A stretch of 64,000 nucleotides of DNA from Verticillium longisporum (taxonomy: Eukaryota > Ascomycota > Sordariomycetes > Glomerellales > Plectosphaerellaceae), in NCBI GenBank assembly GCA_019188255.1, contig JAETXT010000012.1, positions 2,108,001-2,172,000 on the forward strand, in the 5' to 3' direction. Under the pieces are notes generated by a model. The model was not told the origin of the DNA. It worked only from the letters and a program-made list of their open reading frames with translations, and did no database searches. A program made the position numbers and the translations under genes. This document shows, one piece after another, positions 53,478-64,000 of the stretch (positions within the stretch are counted from its first letter, which is position 1; each line of letters starts with the position of its first letter).

Positions 53478-56400
53478 TGTCACGGTGTCGAGTCAGGTCG
53501 GGAACGTTGGTAATCCTGAGGCGAGGGCATTGCCTGTGGGTGTATGGCTGAGGGGTGTCGTTGCCAAGAGAAAGTTCATACGGATTCACACGTGGATGAA
53601 TCGCTTGACGATGAATGTCGATTCGATTAAGGTCCCGAGCAAGGTCTAAGGAACTTGGGTGTTTCTGCTGCAGACCCAAGTCCACAGTTGGAGTTCCCCA
53701 GCAAGCACAGAGCCGATAGGGCCAGCTAGTCAGTGGCAATGATCGCACCGTACCTATTCGAGGACGTCGCTTGAGAGATGAGCAGGGAGGGGCCGAGGTA
53801 GCGGTATAGCAGTGACAAGACGTAAGTTGGACTGTCCAGATCGAAGCAGTGATATCGTGGTATTTTTCTCTCTCCTCCTGGTATTGCCCAGCCCACTCGA
53901 GGCTATGGTCAAACTCAGAGGCTAATGTAGCCAGTCGATAAGACAGAGACCGTGGTGTGAGATGTCGGAGGGGAAACGCGGATAGCAGTGGTGGGAGAGA
54001 TGGACGTTGGGGGCGGCGACGGGAGAAAGTGGACAGGCACTGAACCAAATAAGGCCTGGAAGGCGCCAGTGAAAGTGACGGGTCTGTGGGTGACGGATGG
54101 TGCAGGGGTCCCAGGGTTGCACCAGCATTGGTGGGCAAGAAGAGTACCTACGGAAGGTACAGTAAGTACCTAGGCAAGCGCAGCACTTGTGGTACCTACC
54201 TACCTAGTGAGAAGGGGAGGAAGGGGGGGGGGATAGATCCGCGAAGCCAAGTAGCGCCAATGTGGAGAAACAGAGACAGGGGGCAGGGGCCGGGCCAGAG
54301 GGCCAAAGGGCCAGCCAGAAGCTGTGATGAGGGGTGGCTTGGAAGCTTCAAGGGGGGCTAAGCTATGGTAGAGACGTGTTCGCGAACGCCAACTGACAAG
54401 CTAATAGGAGTAGGGGCGTCTCTTCCACGAGCTGGACCTAAGAAGCAAAGGTAGGAAGGTATGCGCATGGGCTGATAAGGGAATGAACGTGCCGTGCGGG
54501 GGTCTCACTTCATCAGACGAAGCGAGCCGGACTAAGGGGGGGTTTTGGTCCTGCGATACCGACCTTACCTGCCAAAGGTAGGGTGCCTTGAACAGTACCT
54601 GAAAATCAAATAAGAATAGCTGATCTTCTCCGCCCATGGAAAGATTAGGTCAAGCGGATGAAGAGGGGGGAGGAGAAGGCCAAATGCGACAGAAGAGAGG
54701 GGGGGGGGGGGAGAAGCAGCAAACAAATGGGCCACAGTTGGGTCTCACGAGCCGCGGTACCTCAATGGGATGTGGTACGCGGTGCGACTTCTAGCTCTGG
54801 CTCGCATATTTGTCTTTTCCAATGCTGACGATAAATGTCTCTGTCACTCGGAGGGTTTGGCTCATTATTGCGTGTGTAACGGACGGGTGGCCTGGCGGAA
54901 AGCCTCATTGCGCGAGCTTTCTCGTCTTTGGGTGTAGTGCTGATTCAATAGTAGACGTGTCGTGTCGCCGATAATACTGTCTGCCCTTTGCTCCGCCGTG
55001 GCCAGGTAGGGCCATGGGGGTGGGGGTGGAGGTCAGAGGCAACTGTTGGCGAGATGGAGGTCCCCGGCGTTGAGACGATGCCGCGAGATGAGTATGGGCC
55101 AGAAGGGTCCTCGACACTTTTTTTTTCTACCTGCGGTCCACGATGACCAGAATTTGTTCCTCGGGAGGTCTAGTGTACTTGCCACTCTTGTACAGGCTCG
55201 ACTCACTCGCGCTTCCAAGCCACAAGCTCGCTACGTAGCTAGGTACGGAGCATAATGAGCATTGACCGCGGAAACACATGGTAAATGCCGCGGGGCCCTT
55301 GGACCGGGCGTTCGAGGCGAAAAGCAGCGTGTCCGTGGTCCATACTCAGTCCATGTGCTGAGGTCCGTAAACCCTCGTCTACGTCTAGGGTTCAGTCGAG
55401 TCAAAAGAGGCTGAGAGGTGTGGGTGATCAGTCATCGCCTCCGTTGTCAGCGGACGTGTCAAGCTCGCTTCCCCGACTGATGAGGAAATGCCGTTGTTTG
55501 CGTCCATTTTTGATGCCAGCGTCGCACTAACGTCATGGAGTTAAGCTGTGGTGCTAGCGCCCGGCGTCGAGGGCGGATGAGGTTACTCTGTCGGGCCATG
55601 ATGGACGGCTGCGCAGCGCTAACATCGGTCGCTGCTGGGCCCGAGCTACAGCGCTTGGGGGGGGGGGCGAGAGCAGATCAGCGAATGCCACGAACAGAGG
55701 GGGCATGAGGTCACCGAGGGGCCATGGCACCTTGGGTTGTCGATGCGATGATGTGTCAGTCGAGATTATAGGCGCATATGTCTTTCTCTGTATGCAGTCA
55801 TGATGCTGCGTCGCGCAGTTGCCGACTCTCGTGGCAGAGCAAGCAAGGTCTGGCAAGGGCAAGCAGGGTCAGCCAAGAACGCGCCCCTCCACCCCCTGAC
55901 AAGCAACCACGAAGGAGGCGGGTGCGTGACATGGAAGGTGAGGTGCAGACCAACGGCGGGAAGGATGGAAGGAAGGAATTCGAGCGCCGCGCTCGGTCCA
56001 GTGCACGGCACGCCTCGCAACGAGTCACCAAGCCGCCAACTCAGCCACTGTGGCCTCCCGCCCTCTCTGAAGCTCTGAAGGCGATTGGTCCAGTACGATT
56101 TTGATCCAATAGCGACAACGCCCGGGCCGATCCGGATTGCTGTCAAGGGTGTTCTTGCCTGGGTTGCCCAAGATGGATGTTCTTGCTCTTGTTGTTTCTT
56201 GTCGCGTCGTGCCATCCTTACGGGGGTGCTCCTTGCTCCGATCTCATCTGCAGCAGCAATTCATGTGTCGTGTTCCCCTGCCCTCGTCCACTCACCCACT
56301 CTCTCCTCACCCACTCTCTCCTCCACCCACTCTCTGCCTCCCCTTCCAATCCCCTCCCCTCCCACCTCTCTCGTCCTGCATCGTAGGGCTGGCGCCCGCG

Positions 56401-58664
56401 AAATGCATAGCTCGCTAGGTCCGTACAGCAGGTCGGCATACAGATGGGCACCTTCGACATGCTGGCGGCCTCCGTGACGATGCGCTTCAAGATAGTCAGT
56501 GACCTCAGCTGACCCAGGAGACCTCCAGCCGAGGCGCCAAACGTCGACATGTCACCAGCAAAACCACGTCAACCATCGTCATTCGTGCGCACCATGACTG
56601 TTGCCCGCATCGCTTCATTCGCACGAAAGGCCCACTCCACCGTCAACCCCAGGAGACTGCTCCCACTTGTCGGATCCTTCGTCACAAACAAACCTTGAAT
56701 CCAGCGGCTTACGGCGCCTCTTCCCAACTCCCTACTCATCGGTCCGTCCTCCGTCAACGTCTGCGGGGTTTCCAGTTCTTTGGACGCGACTCGGGCTACG
56801 CCGAAGACAACCCTGGACCCTGACCCCCGGCCCACCCCCCTTTTCGGCCCGTTTCAGCCCTATACCGAGCATCATCACCACCCTTAAACGCCGCCTTCAT
56901 ATCCCACTCTCCTCTACCACCAATCGACCGCCACCACCTCCCATGCAATCGTTTCTTGAGCGCCTGCTCGACCCTCCCTCGCACACCGCTACTCCGAACT
57001 CGTCGTGACCTGCCCACGCATTGAGCCACCCCCAACCACCCGAGAAGCCATCATCGATGGACACCGCCCCGCCCAGTCGACGTGGGATGACCGATCACGG
57101 GCTTTGACTGGCTGCCGGCAAGTGGCCTCAGTGTCTTCAACTACAGGAGTAAGGGCAATCACTGGTCCCCTCTCGTGCAGGAAAGTCTGTCTTCTGGAAT
57201 ACTTCCAGCTTCTGCGCCTCGACGCCTCGAGTATCATGCGTCTCGGCCAATCATGACGTGACACTGCCACCAGCGCTATTACATCGTATGCCCGGCAAGG
57301 TGTGCCAGTAAGCCTTTGAACGTAGGTTCTCGTTCTCAAGAGTGTGAATTCTCCAAGACGGCGGGACGAAGTCAAGACCTTGCCATCAACGTCTTCTCGG
57401 TGCTGGACTGTCTCGACCTTGACTGCCATTCATCACTTCCCCCACTGGCCTCAGCATTCACCTGGGGTTGTCAGCACTACTCGAACTCTGCATCTTGATC
57501 CTATGCAAGACGAAACAGCGCCCACAGGCTTTGCATACCAAGCACGCTGGTGCATGTCGTATGGCTTGCCTATGCACTGCAACGTTTGGGGGGCATTGCT
57601 CTTACTGAGACAAAACTGCCGAGCGGATTCCATCCCCGGCTGGCTGTGCCGACAGTGTTAGTCAACTCTCAAGCATGGCTTCCCTCATGACAACCGGCCT
57701 GGCGGGCCTTCGAGGGGATGCATATCAACTCTGACGTGCACCTCAGAAGCCGCGCCTCTGCATGTCCCCTTGCCCGCACGATGCTGAGTGGCCGCCACGG
57801 ACACGCCGCTTCCTAGGTAGCCCAGGGTCTCCCCGACCTTGCCTGAAAGAGACTTGCGGGCGTCGCTCAACCCATCTCGAATCTGCGAGTTAGATGTTCT
57901 GTATCAGCCCAGCTCAAATTCTATCCACCCAAGACTTACCCCCTTGGTTTGGATCATTGACATCGGAGCGCGTTATACATTCATGTCACCAGTAACGTCA
58001 TTTAATTGAGGGTGCCTGTGGCAGTCGCGTTGGTCGAGTGAATGTCCGATGGCGACAACCTAGGTGATCAAATGCAGAACGCCGTGTTACCATTTCGCAT
58101 GTTAAGAAGACATCCAATGACAAGCTGCCTCCTGGCTTGGTGCTTACTCATCGCCCGTCCTTATGTGAGACTACGGTATCTCGTGATTGATACTTTGCTC
58201 AAGAAGGCTTGTTGCAGTCGGAAACAACCAGCCTAAAAGGTTAGGGATATTTTGGAGAACGAATGTTGATCAATCAAATGTGTCTAGCTGGTCGCTTCAG
58301 ATAGTATAATCCATGGAGGAGGAGCTTGTACCCAATAGATGCATTCTCAACATCAAAGACTTTGGTCCAAAATCAGCATACAACGATCGCGGCTCACGTG
58401 CTATCGCCAAGCTCCCTCTCTCAACCGTCAATGCAGAGACAGCAATCAGTGTCGTGCAACGACGCAGGATATACCGAAATCTGCAGATTGCAATAGGATA
58501 TCATTGGTTCGTTGGTCGTGGGAGGCAGCCTGTCGAAGCGCTGTGGTCCGCCTCATTTCTTCGAGCGCGGGGTCATGGTATCGCCGCAGCCTTATGGCAT
58601 CCGTCTTTTTGCATCTCCCCAAAGCAAACCAACTTCACATTGTGCTTCTGTGCTTCACGTTACG
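53478..58664. other. 5.2 kb gene-poor region upstream of the NLR-type gene
   Basis: No family motif or intron-supported frame is visible. The left end is the promoter/5' UTR of the Zn2Cys6 gene. There is a CCTAGGTA-type array (54145-54209), several G homopolymers (54228, 54700-54712 and 55658-55668), and CACTCTCTCC repeats at 56290-56350. The longest open frames on either strand overlap one another and look like chance. Confidence 0.45.
54145..54209. repeat. Degenerate CCTAGGTA array
   Basis: Degenerate GTACCTA/GGTAC units with one TACCTAGGC and a terminal TACCTACCTACCTAG. Same motif family as the arrays at 3870, 4201 and 21173. Confidence 0.7.
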
Positions 58665-61600
58665 ATGTGTTTTAAAGGAATCCAACAGAAATTTATGCTG
58701 AAAGTTCGACGGCCAGCTCCGGCTGAGGCCCGAGGTCCCCGGGCCAATGTCTCGCCCCCCGAGCCGGTGCCCGATAACTCCTCCACTCGCACGTCGCCGT
58801 CAGCAACCTCTGAAGAAGACGTAGCGCTTCGACTATGGAACTCGGCATACGAAGAGATAAGACAGAAGAACGAGCAGCTCACTGAGGCGTACGAGAGAAT
58901 CCTCACAATGAACATTAATGGTGGGTGCTCCACTTGATTACCACATGAACTCTGGAGAAAGACGGAGAGCCTGAGTCTGTGTACAGATGGCGTTGGTGCC
59001 CTAACAGCAGCCGCGGCGAACATCTTTGCCAATGGCGCCGCAGAAGCACGCATTCAGAGGATGGCTATATCGGTACAAAAGTCCCTTGAGAAGATACATG
59101 CGCGCCGCAGCATTAGAGAAGGTGTCATACAGGCATCTGCTCTTTTGGACAAGCTTGAGAAAGTAGGGAAACTCGCACTGACACCGGCGCCTCCTCCGGC
59201 AACAATGGCCTGGTCTGGCATCTGTGCAGCGGTTCATGTGAGTGTGTGCAGTACTGTTGCACAGGCCTCTCAAAGAGTTACCCTGGATGGCTGCTGACGT
59301 GCGAGTTAAAAGGTGCTATCTGATCCTTTCGAAGTCGAGCAGTCCATGGTCGATGGTCTGGAATATGTCATCGTTCGGATGGGCTGGTATGCCGGCCTGT
59401 CGAGAATCACCTTCGAAGACGTCAGTCAAGGGCGTCAAAGGCTTGCTCGAAAGCCAGGTCGCGACAATATATCGTGCGATTCTCAAGTACGAGATGACAG
59501 CTGTCCTGTACTGCTACAAGGAACATCCGATGTTTGCGTATGCGAAGGTCATATGGGGCTCCTACAACTGGACAACCCAGCGCAGCAAGCTAGCCAAACT
59601 GGAAGAACGGCTGGATGGGGACATGGCGCACTATTCCAGTCACGAATCCGTCGCAGCCCTTCGAAGCCTTCTAGGTGAGGCATCTGCATCAACCGGGCTA
59701 CTGCAAGAGATAGTCAGCAAAGTCCAGCAATTGTCGTGCATCCAACAAACCAACCAAGACCAACAAACCCAGCGCGACGCTGAAGAGCGAACAAGGAGAC
59801 GTGATCTCTTGATTGGAAGGTTCAAGAAGGTTCAATACGAAGAACGAATGCAGATCAACCCCCGTCGTGTAGCCAATACCTGCGAGTGGTTTTGTCGACA
59901 TGAAAAATTCTTGGCCTGGCTTGACAGCTGTACGGGTCTGCTTGTTGTTTCCGCAGAACCCGGTTGCGGCAAGTCTGTACTCTCACGATACCTGATTGAA
60001 GAGTACCTACCAGCATCAGACAAGATTGCCAAAGCACGCATATGCTATTTCTTCTTCAAGGATACACCTGAGCAGCGCAGCGCAGCTAGCGCAATCTGCT
60101 CTCTGCTGCACAGTCTTTTCGTCCGAGAGCCGCTGCTAGCTGATCATTGCGAGTCCTTGATCAATCAGGCAGGGGGCGATCTCACGTCCCACTTGGCATC
60201 ATTATGGAACGTTCTGGAAAAGGCTCTCAGTCATTCATCCTGTCCTCCGGTTGTCTGTATCTTGGACGCCCTCGATGAGTGCGAATCTGCCGAGATCCAG
60301 CAGCTTATCAGTCTTGTGACGCGCTATTCTCGTCGAACGGCCGGAGAACTTGGTCAGGGGACTGTCAGGTTCCTAGTCACAACTCGGACCATCCCACTTA
60401 TTCTCAAACATCTTCATGTTTCCGACCAAGGACGCATTCACCTCGACGGTGACGGGAAAACAGAAAAGGATTTGATCCAAAAGGAGATTCAACTCGTTGT
60501 GGAGCATCGCTTGTCTGAGCTTGCCGAGAAGAAGAGACTAGATGGCCTGAAGAGAAAAATCCTGAAAGATGGCTTCGCGCTCAAAGGTGGGGAGGACAGA
60601 ACTTATCTCTGGGCCAGTTTGGTCTTCGAGAGTCTCGAGAAGAATAACAACAACACAGAAAGGTTGGAGGGACCTTGTTAACAATCTCCCCAAAACCATC
60701 GAAGATGCATATGCAAGGTTACTTCGGCAGGTCAGCAACGTTGACGCCCAAAAGGTGGACAGGCTATTCCATCTTATCATTGCAGCACAAAGACCCCTCA
60801 CGCTTGAAGAGATGGACATTGCACTTTGTGCATGGGAAAACGTCCAAGATAAGCTTGGCGCTCTTTCAGAAGATGATTTGGATCTTAACTCGGCCTTTTC
60901 TGACTGGGTTAGGCAAGCTTGCGGTCTGTTCGTGACGATTTACGACAACCAACTCTTCTTCATTCATCAGACTGCGAAGGAGTTCCTCTTGGCCGAGGGG
61001 GGGGAGCCAGATGTGGTCAGGGAATCAGATCGCCTGACAGCCTCATGGCAACGCTGCATTACGTTGACTGCAACTCACCGAGTTATGGCCGAAAGTTGCA
61101 TCGCCTATCTATCTATGGACGGGTTTCGAAGTGCTGGGTTCCGTGATGAGCTGATCAATCTCGGAGTCCTGAGAGACGGTCGAAATTCCCGTAAGTGGCG
61201 TTATGTCCGATCTCTATCAACGAGGTTCTGTGCCTATGCTGTTGATTACTGGTCTCATCACTTCGATCGTGCACAAACTGCCTCACATGACGGCATTACG
61301 GACATTTCCAATGGCTTTGAAAGTTCTTATTTCTCTCTTTTCGGTCAGGACAACCCTTTGTCCTCGCCTTGGAGTATTACTGCAGCTTTGCAGTGTGAGC
61401 GTAGAACTTGGTCACGGAAGCAGAGAATCAGGACGATTGAGCTTGTCGACGGGGATGAATATCGATGTATCGAAGGTTTCACACCTTTAGGTTTACGAGC
61501 CGCTCTCGGCCACTTCGGCGCCATACACGCGATCTTGGAAAAGAGGGGTACCTCAGCGTCAATGCTATCAAATGATGGTCTAGATGACTTGGCCCTACGA

Positions 61601-62899
61601 AGAGAGAACGGAAGTCAGGCCCACCACAGGCCTCGGTCAGCGCCACGCCAACCCAATCTGACGCGGCTTCCATGTTTGGCTCATCAGCCCATTTTCTTCG
61701 CGGTAGCTCTTGGGCGCTACAAGTGCCTGGAATACATACTCGCGACTTGGCGGCAGTCGCAACTTGGCGCACTTGCCCCAGACGGAACACCCTTCTTGTT
61801 ATTCGCGGCGAGTTACGGTCGCTATCGGGCAGTCACTCTATTGCTACAGCATGGCTTTGACTACACCATTCAGGACCAACATGGCGACACCTTAGTGGAT
61901 GCGTTTGTGTCAATGACATACCTGGTTGTAGCCGATCGGGAGGAGTGCGACGAGTCTCTTCGCTTTTTGGTGACTGTATCGCAAGCGTCTCAATGGAAGC
62001 CCGATTGGTCGTGCCTTCTACGTTTCGTAGCCAGCGAGCTAGAGCCCCATCTGCCAAAGTTTGACGAACGGGTAGGCCAACTGGCACTGGCAATGGAATG
62101 TGGCCGTCCAGAAGCGCTCAAAACACTCCGCGAATCACAAGCGTTTACGAGAGCTTATGAAGAAAGCCTGGTCAAGACCCTTGTCGACCGAGGGGCAACT
62201 GTCCATGCAGTCGACGAGGAAGGACGTTCGCCGCTGCACTTGGCCTGTCGATTCGGTGCTTTCTGGACCTTTATGTTTCTTCTGGAGAATACACCCAGCA
62301 CCAGTAATGTTGACTTGTCTGGACAGACAGCGCTTCATCATGTCTGTGAATGTATTTACGGCATTGACAGCAACAAAATGGTTGGATGGACGACCATGCT
62401 TTTACAATTTGGAATCGACATCAACCTAGCGGATGCGCATGGTCAAACTGCCCTCCACCTTCTATTGATGGCCCGACCACAAGCGAAGGGTGTGGAAGTT
62501 TTACTCAAGAATGGCGCCTCTGTCGAAGTCAGAGCACACGGTGGTCGAAGCGCTTTTCACTTCCTTCGCCAGTATGCCGTGACGTCCGAGGTCGTAGACT
62601 TGCTGCTTAAACATGGTGCCGATATAGACGCAATGGATGATCAGGGCAACACTCCACTCATGAGCGTACTGTCTGAAGATGATTCAGATCTCTATACCGG
62701 GCAAGCATTGCTTTCTGGGGGCGCAAATCTGCATGCAAGGAACAAGGCTGGAGAGACCCCTCTGGGGCGGTTGAGAGATCTGAGGTCGGCATATGACGTG
62801 GGTGGTGGGCTTTCAGGAGAAAGGAGGGCTAAAGAATATCTATCTTCGGTGATTAAGATGCTTGCCTGGGCAGATTCGGAGAACACGATGAATGAATAA
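58665..62899 (+). CDS. NLR-type STAND protein: NACHT_N-NACHT-ankyrin, two frame breaks
   Basis: Exons 58665-58920, 58987-59237 and 59313-62899. The N-terminus MCFKGIQQKF and SEEDVALRLWNSAYEEIRQK lead into an NACHT-associated helical domain (GLEYVIVRMGWYAGLS, QVATIYRAILKYEMTAVLYC). The NACHT ATPase has Walker A AEPGCGKS (about 59955-59978) and Walker B CILDALDEC (near 60255-60285), then TRTIPLIL and the WRDLVNNLPKTIEDAYARLL winged-helix region. The C-terminus has ankyrin repeats: DGTPFLLFAASYGRYRAVTL, EGRSPLHLACRFG, GQTALHLLLM, VDLLLKHGADIDAMDDQGNT. Fungal NLRs act in non-self recognition and programmed cell death. The frame changes near 59425-59432 and 60650-60660, both in the +1 sense. Total about 1,360 residues. 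Confidence 0.83.
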
Positions 62900-63278
62900 G
62901 GTAATAGAACACTCCGCTCGACTGAAGGCTGGTCGACGAGTTTGTTTTCAGGCGTCGAAATTTCTGGCTCGGACAACAAAACCACCAACTTGTTCAGTTC
63001 GCTATTCCTTTCTGGACCAGCGGGACATATCTATGTATGCATGTATATTTCCCCGACGCCACCGATGCTCGTGGTTTGCCTACGTAGCTTTTCTCAACAC
63101 TATCATAAGCAATTATTGCGCCGCATCAACAGGATCTACCGTAACCTTGGTATGCGACGCCTAGTACTCATGCTGGTGGTTCCACATCAAGGACACGACA
63201 CAGCCATCAACTTTAGAAACATGATGAATCGTCACGATCATGATATTCAAAGGATTGCAGAGCTTCTCCTACCACCAC
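62900..63278. other. Convergent 3' flanks, no gene seen
   Basis: About 380 nt between the NLR stop and the stop of the partial gene on the minus strand. No supported gene. Confidence 0.5.
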
Positions 63279-64000
63279 CTACGCCTCCCCATCAAGCGGC
63301 TCCTCGGCCTCCTCATCCGCCGTCTCGACAAAAGTCATCGTGACACCTTCTCCAGGAACATTCAAGTTGACAGAATCAAAAGTGCCATCCCGCGCTGCGA
63401 CCTCCCGCTTGACCGTCGCACCGCCGACGACATTCCCCGCGATATCAGCAGCAATACTGCGCGCCACGACCTCCGGCGAAGAAGACAAGAGACCTTTAGA
63501 CCACAATAATCAGATATTTGAATTCACTTCTGCGCTCCTGCCACTCCCTCAATAACGCCACCCAGGGAGAGAACGGCACATCACTTACCAGCCGGAATCC
63601 CAGACCGAACATACATGGTCGTAACCTTGGCCCTCCGCCTCGGCTGCTGCTGCCACTGCCGCGCCTCAACACCCCTCTTCTCCTTCAGCGAAGCCGGCGC
63701 GACAACGACCCCCTCGGCCGCGCCGCCGCCGCCGGCAGCAGCGCCCTCCTCGGTGCCGCGACCGGGCCGCGCGGCGGCCTGCTGTTTGTTGTCGAAAATG
63801 ATGCCGACGCCAGAGCCCTCGGCGCCGGTACCGAGCTGGACCTTGGGGCCCTTGACGAGGGCGGCCTCGGCGTAGCGCAGGGCGCGGTCGAAGCCCGAGA
63901 GGTCGCGCTTCGCCGTCTTGCCGCCTGTCTTCCCGGCGGCGGCGGGCCCGGCGCGGGGGTCGATTTGCTTGCCGTCGATGCCGAGGAAGGACGCAATCTG
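63279..64000 (-). CDS. Unknown conserved-looking protein, 5' part cut by window edge
   Basis: Two exons are visible: 64000-63589 (frame open from the edge) and 63493-63279, joined by an intron with a GTAAGT donor and an AAAG acceptor. The visible C-terminal 208 residues include IASFLGIDGKQIDPRAG, DLSGFDRALRYAEAALVKGP, a Gly/Ala-rich linker, RRRAKVTTMYVRSGIPAGLL and SSPEVVARSIAADIAGNVVG, ending in an acidic tail DEEAEEPLDGEA. The intron keeps phase, and both exons share composition, so the gene is real, but I recognise no family. Confidence 0.7.

Noticed and set aside
53413..54138. 241-codon open frame upstream of the Zn2Cys6 gene on the minus strand
   Set aside because: Ser/Pro/Leu/Arg-rich, overlaps the true start region, and lies in CT-rich DNA typical of a 5' UTR; no conserved motif.

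Overview
The window is nuclear DNA of a filamentous ascomycete, most likely a sordariomycete and probably Hypocreales. Genes carry short introns (about 45-140 nt) with GTRNGT donors and YAG acceptors, coding GC is high at third positions, and the best-recognised proteins have typical sordariomycete form. Dispersed arrays of the palindrome CCTAGGTA/GTACCTAGG lie in intergenic DNA. Nothing looks bacterial, viral or mitochondrial.

Layout. 0-10 kb: a partial proline-rich protein (-), mitoribosomal mS35 (+), a fatty-aldehyde-type dehydrogenase (+), a small hypothetical (-), MICOS subunit Mic12 (-) and mitoribosomal bL17m (+). 10-27 kb: Utp25 (-) divergent from eIF3f (+), an R3H-SUZ RNA-binding protein (-), a zinc-knuckle RS-type protein (+), a Cwf18-type splicing factor (-) divergent from a PPR protein (+), and an unusual Zn2Cys6-acetyltransferase fusion (-). 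27-35.3 kb: more than 8 kb in which I see no convincing gene. 35-54 kb: an intron-containing tRNA-Ala(AGC), Swc4 (-), an intron-containing tRNA-Ser(UGA), a PDK/BCKDK-family mitochondrial kinase (+), a septin with an in-frame stop (-), Pwp2 (+), a questin-oxidase/AflY-like protein (-), a NAP-family histone chaperone (-) and a Zn2Cys6 regulator (-). 54-64 kb: a 5 kb gene-poor stretch, then a NACHT-ankyrin NLR-type gene (+) with two frame breaks and a partial unknown gene (-) running off the right edge.

The genes are mostly housekeeping: mitochondrial translation and inner-membrane organisation (mS35, bL17m, Mic12, PPR, kinase), small-subunit ribosome biogenesis (Utp25, Pwp2), translation initiation, splicing and chromatin (Swc4, NAP). 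They are not an operon or a biosynthetic cluster. Accessory content is limited to the NLR, the two Zn2Cys6 proteins and the questin-oxidase-like gene.

A caution governs the whole window. Five otherwise intact conserved genes are each broken by one to three net -1 frame changes, ten in all, and every one falls at a homopolymer of 3-6 bases. That pattern indicates systematic homopolymer contraction in the assembly rather than real pseudogenes. Exon coordinates given here keep the sequence as written; corrected lengths are stated where a frame break is inferred.
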